A stretch of 64,000 nucleotides of DNA from contig CM077831.1 of NCBI GenBank assembly GCA_039720395.1, forward strand, positions 35,251,067 through 35,315,066, written 5' to 3'. Position numbers and translations under genes: made by a program. Origin of the DNA: Liquidambar formosana (Eukaryota; Streptophyta; Magnoliopsida; Saxifragales; Altingiaceae). Shown here in pieces: positions 18,882 to 30,566 of the stretch. The notes beneath the pieces are model-generated. The model was not told the origin of the DNA. It saw only the letters and a list, made by a program, of their open reading frames with translations, and ran no database searches. Position 1 is the stretch's first letter. The number at the start of each line of letters is the position of its first letter.

Positions 18882-21800
18882 ATGAGGGTTTGGTTCTGCA
18901 AGATCCACTGTCCTTCTTTCATTTGCTTCTGCAAACCCTCTCCTCATCTTTACACTCCTGGGCCATTGAAATTGGAAAATACCCCTCATGTGCCTTCAAC
19001 ATGTGTTTCACTTCCTGATGCCTCTGATCAGTTGTCTGGTGAGACCATTGAGATCAAGGAAGGGAACTCAGATGGGAAGCAACAAACTGAGAAAATTCTG
19101 AAAAGTAGCCTGAGGAAGGCACCTTCAGAACCGGGTGCTCCGAAAGAGCTGGGAAAGAAGAGAGTACAGTGGATGGATTTCTTAGGGAAAGAACTTGTTG
19201 AGATCAAGGAATTTGAATCCAGGTGGGTACTCTCTCTCTCACTTTCCTGTTTCCGATTCTTTTGTTTGATTTTCCCTTTTTGGCAAAATTATCGATTAGT
19301 ACTGAACAAAATTGTAATAGTCCCAGGAATTGATGATTTGTGACTGAAACTGATTTCAAGTCCCTTTTTTTTTGGCGTGGTTATTCTTGGACTGCAACAT
19401 ACTTATTAGGGGAATAGTGGAAATTAAGGACGACCCAGATTGAGCATAAATAGATTGTATTTGTCTTATTTGAATAATTAGGTTCTGCGCATTAATTTAA
19501 AAGGAAAAGAAAAACCCAAGATACAAAAGTGAAAATGTATTCGGTACTAATATTATCAATGAGAAAAGTTTGATGAACAAAGTGAATGGGTCAGATTTTT
19601 TGTTTTGGTTTCTTAGCAGAAGGGTTGGACTAGGTTATAGAATATCTTGATTAATTGAATTGGACATAACTATGCTAGTTGTGTAAATTATGCACTTGAA
19701 ATGGTGAGAATGTGATAACTCAGATGGAATTGTATGCTTATATGAGAGAATGAGTTTTTCAGTATTGTGAAAGAAGACTGGATCCGGTCAGGGTTTATTG
19801 CATTAAAGACACATATGAATTGCAGCAAGATCCTGGCCCTAAAAAAGAGCATCAATAGCTCAGGGGCAAAGTTTCGACTGATGAAAGAAAGTCTGATGAT
19901 ATGGATGTCGGACCATGGAGGTGAAATATGTTCTTTTAGTGAACTATTATAAAGCTGTGTAATATTTTTACCTATAATCGAAGGCATGAAAAAAAGAAAA
20001 ATTAATTCACATGTTCAATGTGTTTTAAGAATCCTTAAGCATGTCTCTGTGTTTTCTTATATGTGTTTAGATTAAATATTTTTATTCACACAAATCCAAC
20101 GGGCTAACGTCTATCAAGTAATATTTTTTTATCATTAAATGAATAAGGCTAAAATTAGTTGTTACATATGGCCGAAATATTTAGACTCCTTGTGTGGTTT
20201 AGAGATGTGCATTTCAGTAGAGTGTTACTGACGTTATTCGAATCAAAATGAGGAGTAGATCTATAAGACTATAATAAGACCATTTCCTGTGGCTTGTATT
20301 GAAGATGAGTGGGAAGATTGGGAAACACAAGATTGCACATATGGGAAATCCTACAAGCAATCTCAGTAGATAATAAGACAACAGAGCACAGAGGGTGTAC
20401 AAAGAAAAATATGATGGTTCTAGTAACATGAGTTTTGGAGCAAAGTGACGGTGTGAAGCTGGAAGGAAGGAGAGGGGTGGTGGGTCAAACTGAATTGGAT
20501 AAAATCAGTAAGATAACAAATAAACTCTTACGCTTTAAATGGAGATATATTTGGGACACCCCAGATAATGAAGTATTCTTGACTGCTGACCCTGAATAAT
20601 TGGGACAGTATTTGGTGACTGGTACTGGTAAAATATTATGGTTTATTGATGTTGGGCCTTCCATGCTGCCAGGTTTTTGCTTCAGATAGTTGTAAATTGC
20701 CTTCCAAAATGCAATGGAATTTGAGTAGCCAATTCACTCAGTTATTGTTGTTGACCTATCCAGTTTTTGAAGATATAATTAACTAACAACAGAGAATTAG
20801 ATATTCAGCATAGCTCAACTCAGGCCTTGTCCCAATCATTTGGGGAACCTAAGAATTTGTTGTATAATAATATTAGACTCCATTTCCTGGTGTAGCTTGA
20901 AGATGTGTAAGGAAATATTTGTCACTGACTTGGTAATTGTTACATTTTTCATTTTGATTTTTTGTGCTGCTCACCCTTTTAGAGAGAACAGGAAAACTAA
21001 ATGGGTGATTAGAACTCAAATTTAGAAATTAGAACCCATTTCTCCCAGCCCAAATTTTATGAAATTGTGTTCCATTTCCTTTTTAGAGTAAATTAGTTGT
21101 CCTGAGCTTTTGTGGTAGGCACTTCTCACCATGGGTAGGAATGCAGGACACTTAGCAGTGACATCATATGACAGAAATCGCTTTTAAGTCATAGATATTA
21201 ATTGCAAGTTCGTAAAGGATGTTAGGATGCCATGTGTGTGGTATAAGTGATTTTAGACATATGATGCCTCAGGTGAGACCTACCTGTTTCTGTTAAAAAA
21301 TTTGGAACTTGATATCCTCAAGGTGCCTAGGTGAGTCATAATCAGGCTGTTGTGTATTGTTATGTATGAGTGGCACAAATGTTATGATCCATAAAAAACA
21401 AACCCTGGTGGTCTTCAGATGGCGTGTCATTACTTCGTATAATGCTTTCTGTGTTGAATGCGTAATGGGGCATGTTGTGGGGCATGTTGAGTGCTGTTTG
21501 GTGTTACGTTGTAGTAAATTTGTTTTGTCAAATAAGTTCTGGAAAAACTTGATAAGCTTCCCAATAGAGCTGTGGGGTGGTTATGACTCTGAGATGTGTC
21601 CTCAAATTTTTTTTTTCTTTTCTGGTCTTCAACCAAATGACATTCACTTGTGCTAAAAAGGAGAAAAAAGAACAAAGGAAAAGGTAAAAAAAGAGGGAAA
21701 AAACACACATTCAGGAAAAAAAAAATACCATATTTGATATTAAAATTGGTGAAATGAAGACATTTTCTTTCAATGACACATCAGAATGAACTTCACATTG

Positions 21801-21959
21801 CTTGTTGTTGGTTGAAAAATTAATGTTTGTTTTCGTGCTGCAGTATTGGTCAAACATAACCTAATATTTTTTGTTTTATTTTATTTGGTAACCAGTGAGA
21901 TAGAAGATAGCGACAATGATGGTGACAACAATAGAGGCTGCGTTTGTATCATTCTTTGA
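18882..21959 (+). CDS. Small Cys-rich protein with C-terminal CaaX box, two exons
   Basis: Exon 1 (18882-19222) and exon 2 (21896-21959) join to give 134 residues. The N-terminus is rich in Cys (MRVWFCKIHCPSFICFCKPS). The middle is polar, and a conserved-looking block follows (KKRVQWMDFLGKELVEIKEF). The second exon is acidic (SEIEDSDNDGDNN) and ends GCVCIIL. CIIL is a classical CaaX box; the terminal Leu favours geranylgeranylation, and the Cys two residues upstream could be palmitoylated. A peripheral membrane protein is inferred. An in-frame ATG at 18858 would add eight residues; I prefer 18882 because the Cys-rich block starts there. The 5' UTR probably begins after 18370. I do not recognise a named family. 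Confidence 0.75.
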
Positions 21960-23211
21960 CCCTGCTCAACCTGCTTCAATTCTGCAAATTCCTATAACAG
22001 AAACAGCAATGACAAGAGAACAGTTTATGATCCCAACTTCATTCTATTTATCATCTACTGGGTCTAGATTTAGCAAAGAGTGACATCAGAGTCAAATTCC
22101 ATCTCCGGCTTGCATCTTCTGTAGTTCCAGCTTGTCTGTTCTCAAATCAAGAATTTCCCAGGAGAATTCAGTTTAGCAGACTGTTGTCTTTCCTTTGCAA
22201 GAACGTGAAGCTATTGTCTCTTTTCTTTTATAGTACTATGTTTTATACTTCAATTGATAATGAAAATTCATACAAGTTCTTGATCTTTCTCTAATAATTG
22301 ACTTGTTTTCAACTGCTAAGCTTTCTTTCTGTCACAGTTGCATGTGGTTCTAATTTATTCTAACCCAAATTTTACCTTATAATAAAAAAAAAAAAATGTT
22401 GTGGTTCTAATGAGAGCAATGATACAGGATATCTATATCTCAATTAATATTCTATTTTTCCTTTTTCAGTTCTATCTCTCAATCTTATTCTTCATTATTG
22501 TGTAAGTAGGATTATTTGTGACGGACTAGTAGTTGATATTGTTTGATTATTTATCTTGACTGGTCTTTATCATCTAAAAAATTTCAGCAATGTTCCAGCT
22601 CAAGCCCTTTGCCTTGTATGGAGGTGGCGCCAGTCCGAAGGTGGTGCTAGACCAGAATAGCCAGTAAGATAAATGATTGCTATGCCTAACAAGAAGCAAA
22701 ATTGGTATCTGATCACCGTTCCTTCCCACGAGACCATGACTCATCATTCTCACCCTCTTCTGGTTCTGGTGGTAGCTGCTCCACTGGACAATATTGGATT
22801 GCATTCCAGATAACTCACTGTTGTTGGCATAAAACTTTGGATCATTCATCGTATTCATTTGGGCCCTCACCGGAACCTAACTAACAAGCCTCTTGTTACT
22901 CAAATCCAAAATACTCCGTACTAAGTTTGAAAGCTGACTGTTAAGGAGATTAATGGGCTGAAATCTCGGCGGGAGTAATGCCCGCGATACACCTTAAGGT
23001 TAATTTAAAAAAAAAAAAAAAAAAGGGTTTAGTCTGGCTTGTGCCTATATGTAGCAATTAGCAAATATAGTAAAAAGGAACTAAATAGGAAAGCGAATAA
23101 TCAAAATGACAACCTGGAATATAAGGCATAATTGATGAGTAAAACAAAAAGCTTCCTAATTGGGATCATAATTGGGATCATCAAGGGAGGACCGGTAACT
23201 CATGCATGGTA
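21960..23211. other. Intergenic, 3' UTR and spacer
   Basis: 3' UTR of the CaaX gene up to about 22270 (candidate AATGAAAA signals near 22259), then AT-rich spacer with a poly-A run near 23008-23024. No gene seen. Confidence 0.5.
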
Positions 23212-23228
23212 ATATGGTATGGGAATGG

Positions 23229-23385
23229 ACCAAAGAAGGTTGGCCTGAGTGGAAGGGGCTCTGGTCGCTAGCCCTTGTGGATGCAGCAAACTTTCTTGGG
23301 AGAGGTCCCCGCTTCGGCGCTCGACCGTACCTCGGAGGATTAGTCCTGGGCGCAGCCTGGGGACACCTTGAGAAATAAAAAAAAA
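23229..23385 (+). mobile_element. SINE with perfect target-site duplication
   Basis: A 157-bp insert bounded by identical 17-bp direct repeats ATATGGTATGGGAATGG at 23212-23228 and 23386-23402. The 5' part carries TGGCCTGAGTGG (23241-23252), a good pol III A-box, and the 3' end is an A-rich tail (AAATAAAAAAAAA). The B-box region (around 23310-23325) is degenerate. The GC-rich body contrasts with its AT-rich surroundings. The unmutated flanks indicate a recent insertion. I do not recognise the family. Confidence 0.88.
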
Positions 23386-23911
23386 ATATGGTATGGGAAT
23401 GGGGGGATTATTAAGGTATGGTAGAGTATTTTCCTTTTATGAGCACTTATTAAAGAAACTGGGAATCATTGAGGCAAATTACTTATTTATTTATTTATTG
23501 GGACAATTATCTATACATTAGCCTTATTGGGAGTAATTCAAGGATGTTTTGACTACAAACTTGTTCTTGTTTGTGGTAGTTTATAGTAAAAATGTATAGG
23601 TCCATTGAGGAGGCTTAAGGGAGGTCAAAAGTGAATCCATCCTTACACTGGCCCCGTTTAGAAATACAATGTTACCAAAGACTAGTATTGTATTCTACAA
23701 TTTGAGAGCACCTCCCATCCCCTCAAAATATAGTATGTCTAGTAGTGTTCTGGAAACTGGAAAGTGTAGAACTTTCAGGCCAAGAAACTCCCTACTGAGA
23801 TTTTGGAAACCAATGTTTTGTTTCTTCTCGATCTTATATATAACTAGTAGTACAAATTACAACTTCGATGCACATGCTGCGCAAAAACCAAACTCTCTGA
23901 TCGATCAATAT

Positions 23912-24493
23912 ATGGAAGACCCATCAGACAGATCCATCCTTGGTAAATTCCTAATTGTATTGGCTTTGGTGGCCATGTGCTTGTTGGTGGGGGGCCTTAT
24001 TATCTACCTTTCACAGCCTCATTCCCCTGAGTTCCGTCTCGACTCGGCCTCAGCCTCGGTTTCTTGCTCGAACCTCTCCTCCGATTCTCATCAAACAACT
24101 ACCAACTGGAACGATATTAGTTTCTCCGCTGAAGAACAATTGGTGGACAGTCATCTCTTACCGGGCCATCAAGGTTTCGGTTTACTTACAAGGGCAATTG
24201 ATATGGGCTCAGAATCAGGGGATGGGGACGGAGAAGAACCCCAAGATGGTGCAGGTGGCAAGTGTGGGTGGCACCACGCATACGGTGGCGGTGCCTGTGG
24301 CTGTGGGCGACTGGGTGAGCAACGCGATTCTTAAGGATTTCGAAGTGAAGATGGTGGCTATGGTTAGGATTCACCGTGGATCACTGAAAAAATCAGGCCG
24401 CGTGAGGGTGTATTGTCAAATACAACAACGGGGGGGGCATTATCAATGGTTGGTGGCTCAAGGAACTGCGCGCGCGACACGCCGCCTCTTATA
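23912..24493 (+). pseudogene. NDR1/HIN1-like (LEA2) pseudogene, copy 1
   Basis: The first part reads MEDPSDRSILGKFLIVLALV with a single membrane anchor, then SPEFRLDSASAS. After NWNDISFS (about 24110-24130) the homology moves to the next frame and continues with VISYRAIKVSVYLQGQL and VGDWVSNAILKDF. Near the C-terminus it changes frame again around a G run (24430-24437), where GALSMVGGSRNCA matches the family's GTxVGGPRKC ending. Two frame changes and a shortened C-terminal strand mark it as non-functional. It resembles the second copy at 26697. NHL proteins are single-exon plasma-membrane proteins linked to defence. There is no sign of introns that would rescue the frame. Confidence 0.8.
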
Positions 24494-24494
24494 G

Positions 24495-26696
24495 ACGTGG
24501 ACGATGGAGACGATTGAATGAAATAATGGAGAGAGCTGAGGCCTTTCTCAAGTTTTCAATTTCAATAGATCTCCATCTCTTTTATCCATATATACCAAGT
24601 TTTTTTAATTAATTATATTATATTTGGATTGTTAATTATTGGAGTTGATTTTTTATTTCATAAATTAAATTATATATGCCGTGGATCGATCTAGTTTTTC
24701 AAACATACTCCAATACAATATTTTATGTCCTGTAAGGCTGTAACTGGATCATGCAGGTACAGGGAGGGCACTTTGTTTATTTGATGGGCAAGGGAATAAA
24801 CATTGATAATATAACAAGCACCATATATATATATATATAAATTAAAGACCCTCTGAATGATAACTAGGTGCAATATCACTACTCAATTGGAGCATCTCTG
24901 TAACCAAAATTGTCAAGTAAGGCCCCCAATTTCAGCTTGTGTCCAATTTCTTATGACCAATTCACCATATATGTTTTAACTAAAGTCACCAAAACATGCT
25001 GCCCGCTATCCCACCTGCAGAGAGCTTGTTATCAGAGAGATGTTAAGAGTGTGGGTTTTAGACGCCTTCAGAATTGCCTAACGAATGAAGTTGGAATTTG
25101 GCCTCAAAACTATGTATATATATTTTTTGGGGAAAAAGTCCCTTTTAAGTCCTAAGTCCTAACGGCACCTATATAATACAAGAATCATTTAAATTGAGGC
25201 CAGTTACTGGGCCTGGTAGCCTCACCTGTGTCTAGGGATTAGTTGGATTGAGAAAAATAAAGGGTCTTATGTCTTTAGAACACATGTTAAGATGCATTCA
25301 ATAATTCAAAAATGAATGACAAAGTGTATTTACACAATTTTATATGTATTTTCATATTTTTCTATGCCATATGCATGATTTCTATACATTTTCATATTTT
25401 TCCTATGCTCCTTGCACCATTTTCTTTGTTTTTTCATATTTTCTAATGCAACTTCGCTTGTGTAAAGAAATTTCAATTTATGTAGAAAGATTGATTTTTA
25501 AGGAAACTCATTGTGATTGGAATGGAATGATTTGGGGGGAATAGAAAGGAGTTCGGTTCTAAACCCCAATTCTAGTGTTTGGAATGGAGGGATTTATAAA
25601 AAGAAAATAATTATAAGGGATTTGATCAAATTTCAATACATGTCCTGAAATCAGGTCCATAGAGGTGGAATTTCAAGGGAATAGAAGGATTTGGGGGAAT
25701 GGAAAGAAATTCATTTCCTTTTTCTGATACTTGTGTTTGGAGCAGAAGGATTTATAAATGGAAAGGAATCAGAAGGGATTTGATGGGATTTCAATACATA
25801 TCATGAAATTTGGCTTAAAGGGGTGAATGTCAAGTGAATTAGAATTCATTAAAAGAGTTATAAGAAGAATAAAAGGCCTAATCCAACGCTACACTCATAC
25901 ATTGGAGTCTTCCTTCCAACTAAAACAACTCTCTCAATTATAAGAATAATAAAAGGCCTAAAGGGGTGCAAGAAAAAAAATGTAATTTCTATACATTTTC
26001 ATATTTTTTATGCCATGTATACGATTTCCTTGCATTTTCATAGTTTTTTATACTATTTGCATCATTTTTTTTTAATGTTTTTTCATAATGCACTTTCTGC
26101 TTTGTTAAATATATCTTAACATATATCCTAAGGATACATGTTAATAGGACTCAAGAATAAAAAAAAAGAAAAATACGTTTTCAATTCCTAAAGTAATAGC
26201 CACTACCCCTTGGTCCTAGTGGTATATATGTCCAACCCAAGAAGGGTGTGGGGTTTACAAATGTCTCGATTTCAATTTCACCTTTGTGTCGTTGGGTGAG
26301 TGTGTGTTCTCATGGACAAGGGTTTGGTGTTGGTGTGGAAAAAACCAATACTATGGAACTCAAAAGACCAAAAAACCTTTTGAACTCTAATTGTATGAAA
26401 AAAAAAAAAAAAATTGATAGAGCACTATGTAGTTTTTGTGAGCACATAAAGAAACTTGGAAATTTGAATCATTGAGGTATTTATATGGAAGGTCGATCCA
26501 TACTAGAGTCGGATTTGTTTTTGGTAATTTCAAGGAATTTACGTATGAATCTAGGGCAAATCCAAGTTTCCTTAAGGTGTCAGAATTAGGCGGAAAGTCT
26601 TAACTAGAAATCCCATATATATATATGGAATTAGACCTTCTACCGCACGCAGAGACGTACGAGGCTCCATAACGTGCGTAGTGACAGTCTTTGGCC
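24495..26696. other. Spacer between NHL copies with degenerate repeats
   Basis: No gene. Two pairs of degenerate direct repeats are visible: TTTTCATATTTTTC-type units at 25350-25450 and again at 25980-26100, and a roughly 190-bp unit around GGAATGGAAAG/ATTTGGGGGAAT at 25515-25830. A tRNA-like segment at 26200-26280 is weak. Confidence 0.5.
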
Positions 26697-27441
26697 ATGG
26701 AAGACGATGGCCCAGTGCAATACTCTCGCGGGCGGCTGTCTTCATGTTGGCGCACCACCGCCAGCGCCATCGCCAGCGATAACCACAACACTAGTGCTGT
26801 GCAAGTAGCACCCGTCCGCCGTCGTTGTCGAGTAGTGATACCACGAATATTGGCTTTGTGCGTCATATTCCTTGTTGTTTCTGGGCTTTTTTGTCTTTAT
26901 CATGATACCTTGTCCCCCTGAGTTCCGACTGGACTCGGCCTCGGTGAATCCCTTCAATCTCTCGTCCGATTCTCATCAAATAAGCACCAACTGGAACATA
27001 AGCATTTTTCTGAGAAACTCATTCGCAGAGTGGACAAGCATCTCTTACGAGGCCCTCCAGGTAATGGTGTTGTACGAGGAGCGTATAATCTCGGCAGGAA
27101 GTATCATGGTTGGTGATCTGCAGGGTACGGAGAAGAAGAAGAGGAAGGCGATGGTGGTGCAGGGGAGTCTTGGTGCGACGTCGATGCATGTGGACGACTG
27201 GTTGAGAAAGGCCATTCTTAAGGAGAGGAGTGCATACGGAGTGGTGGATTTCACTGTGACGGTGGAGGCCACGGTTAGGATTCGCCTTGGATTAGGACTC
27301 CTAGGGCATACTGGGCGCGTTTGGGTCCCTTGTTACCACGTCAAGATGGAGTTGCCCTCAAATTCAACATTGGGGACAATGGTGGGTGGCCCAAGGAAGT
27401 GCCAAGCTCTTGTAGATTTTAAATCTTTAGGGCCTTTTTAA
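26697..27441 (+). pseudogene. NDR1/HIN1-like (LEA2) gene, copy 2, single frameshift
   Basis: The frame from 26697 gives MEDDGPVQYSRGRLSSCWRT, a basic stretch and one membrane segment (ILALCVIFLVVSGLFCL). It then stops at 26919-26921. The stop follows a run of five C (26914-26918). Homology (PEFRLDSAS, NWNISIFLRN, ISYEALQVMVLYE, VDDWLRKAILKE, GTMVGGPRKCQ) continues without a break in the next frame to 27441. One extra C fully accounts for the break, so this is either a very young pseudogene or a homopolymer assembly error over a working gene. The LEA2 domain and the terminal GGPRKC motif are complete. Function in the family: membrane-anchored defence signalling. Confidence 0.82.
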
Positions 27442-28659
27442 ACTTTTTTATTTCCTTTCGTTTACTGCTGAATTTTCTTTATGCATGAATTTTCTTTTTG
27501 AATCATGAATGGCCGGGTAGCCCATCCTGTCGTGATTTCCCCCTTCTTCTTGTGCCAATCTAACTCATAATAACACGGAATAACAAATTAATTGGTACTG
27601 TCCATTAAATTGTTTTATGTTCTGTGTCAGAAACAAAAAATAAAAAATAAAAATTAAAAAGAAACAAAAAGGGAAGATATATGTAAATATTAGTATGGGC
27701 AAATCCAGTGGTTTGCACTTTTTTTATTTTTTATTTATTTTTGCCAAGAAAGATAGCACTAAACATCAACATAATCAAATAAAGGGATGAAAGGATATAA
27801 AATTGATAGGCATGTTATACTTTAAAATGCTTAGATGACTTTTAAAACGTGGAACCTTATATATTATTCCTTACACCCCATCACCATCTACTTTATATGG
27901 GATAAGATCTCAATAAGATGGAAAAAAGGGAAAAATAATAAGACCACACATTGACATAACTGAATAAAAGTGATAAAATAGTACATAAAACTGACAAACA
28001 CATCATATTTCAAAGTTTTAGGCGACTTTTAGAGATGCGAAATCTAACTTAGATGCCACCCCTAACACTCCTACTGATGTAGGATAAGATCTCTCTCAAT
28101 GGTTGCACATTAGAATTCATTCATAAATTAAACCTTAACTTTATATAATCTATTACAAAAGTAGTGTACAATAATAAATTTAACCAAAATTAATCAAAAT
28201 TAACCAATTTTCCTCAATGGGGCTAAATCACTTTAGTAAATTTAAATAAAATTACTTATTAAAATTTTGAAGAATAAAATAAATTAAAATTTGAGTGGTT
28301 GCACGTGCGCACAAATGCACCTTAACGCATCCGCCCGTGAACACTAGTATTTTTTTGCCTCACCCTCGTCACCGACGTCGACGCTGGTGAGGACGCCCTA
28401 GAAACCATCGTTGTCGACTAGCCTTGGTGTCGCCTTGTCGGCGTCGGAGAGTGGAGAGGAAGAGAGGGATGACGCAGCTGACCCCATCACTGCCAAATCC
28501 CTACTATGAAAACCCAAACCCCATTGTAAAGCAGAGAAACGAGTGGAGAAGAGGAGAGGGATGCCGGATCTGAAGCGAGTCGGTATGGCCGTGGCCGTTG
28601 TCAGCAATTTTGATCGGCTTTGACCAGCCGATTGGCGTCCTTTCTTTTTCTCCTTCTTC

Positions 28660-28706
<47 letters not shown>

Positions 28707-28821
28707 CCCCTTCCAAAGGCTCCATTTTGGCAAGCCTAATTATGATATTTTCGAAATGTAATTTTCCGTCTAATTCTGCTAACTATGCGTAACGGTGGGT
28801 TAATTGTTGAAAATATAAATT
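27442..28821. other. Intergenic spacer with a GC-rich island ending in poly-A
   Basis: AT-rich spacer to about 28290. At 28340-28640 there is a GC-rich, CpG-containing island followed directly by about 36 consecutive A (28669-28704), suggesting a retroposed sequence or gene fragment on the + strand. On the minus strand the island can be read as MGSAASSLSSSPLSDADKAT, but the frame is short and has no recognised domain. Not called as a gene. Confidence 0.4.
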
Positions 28822-28836
28822 TTTAGGAGGGGCATT

Positions 28837-28970
28837 TTTTTTTTTTATTATTTGGTCAGACGTTAGATACTCAAACACCCACACACACCCTGGGAGTCGA
28901 ACCCTCAACCTCCCCTAAACCCCCCACACCAAAATGGATGGAAAATGCTATCTGAGGTATATATACTTGT
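28837..28970 (-). mobile_element. SINE-like retroposon on the minus strand
   Basis: Read on the minus strand the segment carries GGGTTCGACTCCC, an almost perfect pol III B-box, and ends in a poly-A tail (poly-T at about 28837-28846 on the + strand). It is flanked by 15-bp direct repeats TTTAGGAGGGGCATT at 28822-28836 and 28971-28985. A third copy of the flanking word occurs near 29266, so the flank may itself be repeated, which slightly weakens the target-site reading. No clear A-box is seen, so the 5' end may be truncated. Confidence 0.68.
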
Positions 28971-29320
28971 TTAGGAGGGGCATTGAAAGTTTGGTTTCTT
29001 TAGGGATTATGTAAAAACAGGCTAAAGTTTAGAAGGTTTCTTGTATTTAACCAAAAATAATAATAATAATAATAATAATACAAATAAACAAAAAAAAAAA
29101 AGAATAGTCACACATAAAAACTGTTGAACCCTTAATCCTACCATCAGCGTCAAAACTCAAGAACCCAAATTGTTGCCCCTACCTACAATGGTCAACAACA
29201 AAATGCAAAAAACTACTCTTAAGTTTGGGATAGGTTTCAGTTTGGTAAAAAATTACTCCCAATTTTTAGGAGGGGCATTAAAATGCAGAAAACTGCCCTT
29301 CACTTAAATTACATCGTTTT

Positions 29321-29544
29321 ATTAATAATAATTTGGATGACCAACTTCTTCAGTAATTCTAGATTTATTGTTCTTTGATTGTGTGAGGTTCGACTTAACT
29401 GTGATGAATTTAATGCCACGATGCTACACATTATTAATAATAATTTGGATGAACAACTTCTTCAGCAATTCTAGATTTATTGTTCTTTGATTGTGTAAGG
29501 TTCGACTTAATTGTGATGAACTTAATGCCACGATGCTACACATT
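29321..29544 (+). repeat. 112-bp tandem duplication
   Basis: The segment starting ATTAATAATAATTTGGATGA at 29321 recurs at 29433 with only a few differences and ends GATGCTACACATT. Non-coding. Confidence 0.85.
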
Positions 29545-29949
29545 GAGGAAAAAAATATGAACACTATATATATATATATATATTTTGTGTATTCTATATA
29601 AAAAGTGTGATTCATCGAAAGAAAGAAAAAAAAACTATGAGGAACTAAAATGAGAGAGAGATAGAGAGAGACGAAAATGAAAACATTATTGCTGGAAAAA
29701 AAAAAAAAATCTGATTTTGCTTGCTTTTTTTTTTTTATAACATTTTTTTTTTGGCTTGCTTGTGAGTGCCTTTATTTATGTAAAAAATAAGGGCATGGTT
29801 GGTATATTCTAAAAACTATTGATCAAATAGTTTAATCATAGTTGACCAAACGATAGACCCTAAATTGAATACATTTGAAAGTCTAATTGACTTATTTTAA
29901 ACTTGGGTGTTTCAAACTGAAACTTACCTTAAACTTAAGGTAATTTTCT

Positions 29950-30566
29950 ACGTTTACCACAAAAAAAAAACCACGAGCCCCACATTTGATGAGCTCGGAT
30001 TAGCTGCTGTAGTGCATTTTTACAGCACCCTACTGTAGCTGTAAAGATGACGACACGTGGCGGGGAAAAACAATAGACAATAGACGGCTGTGGTTCAAAA
30101 CACTCCAAAGGCAGTCGCTCCAAGCACCAAGCGTCTAATTAACGCCGTCAGGAATCCCTTCCTACCAACAACTGCCCTAACCCTCGTAACCCCAAGCTCT
30201 CCGGCGACCTTCCTCCGCATCTCCGGCGACCTCTCTCTCTTTGGTCCAACTCGAAGGGCGGCGGAAACGCAAGACTGCCCCACGGCATCTCCGGCGACCT
30301 TCCTCTGCCATCATTGGAGCACCACCGCCAGATCTCACATCCACCATCATCGCCGTCAAGACTCGTCGAGCCACCGCCATTTTTCATCTCAGATCCGTGA
30401 TCCGTCGAGCCCCTTTACCATCGACAAATCCTTCCCTGTCACGATCCATCGAACCACCACTATATTGGTGAAAGCTATAATCTTTTATTTTTGGATCCTT
30501 GACTTTGAAAACTTTGGTTGTAGGTAGGGATATTGGCGTATTGGAAAATTTTAATTTCTGAGAGAT
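29950..30566 (+). promoter_or_regulatory. Presumed promoter and 5' UTR of ANK-A
   Basis: A GC-rich island (30080-30430) with repeated CATCTCCGGCGACCT words sits upstream of the ANK-A start. The open frame 30090-30527 is proline/threonine/serine-rich without family resemblance, so I read it as 5' UTR, though a short upstream ORF cannot be excluded. Confidence 0.4.

Noticed and set aside
26200..26280. Possible third SINE (CCTAGTGGTA and a CTCGATTTCAA-like B-box)
   Set aside because: Boxes are weak and no flanking direct repeat was found.
28398..28733. Minus-strand frame containing MGSAASS, a possible myristoylation start
   Set aside because: The frame runs through poly-Phe/Lys from a poly-A tract and ends after about 30 residues with no family resemblance.
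30090..30527. Open frame of 145 codons upstream of ANK-A
   Set aside because: Compositionally biased (Pro/Ser/Thr from repeated CTCCGGCGACC), no domain, and several overlapping frames are open too. More likely 5' UTR.
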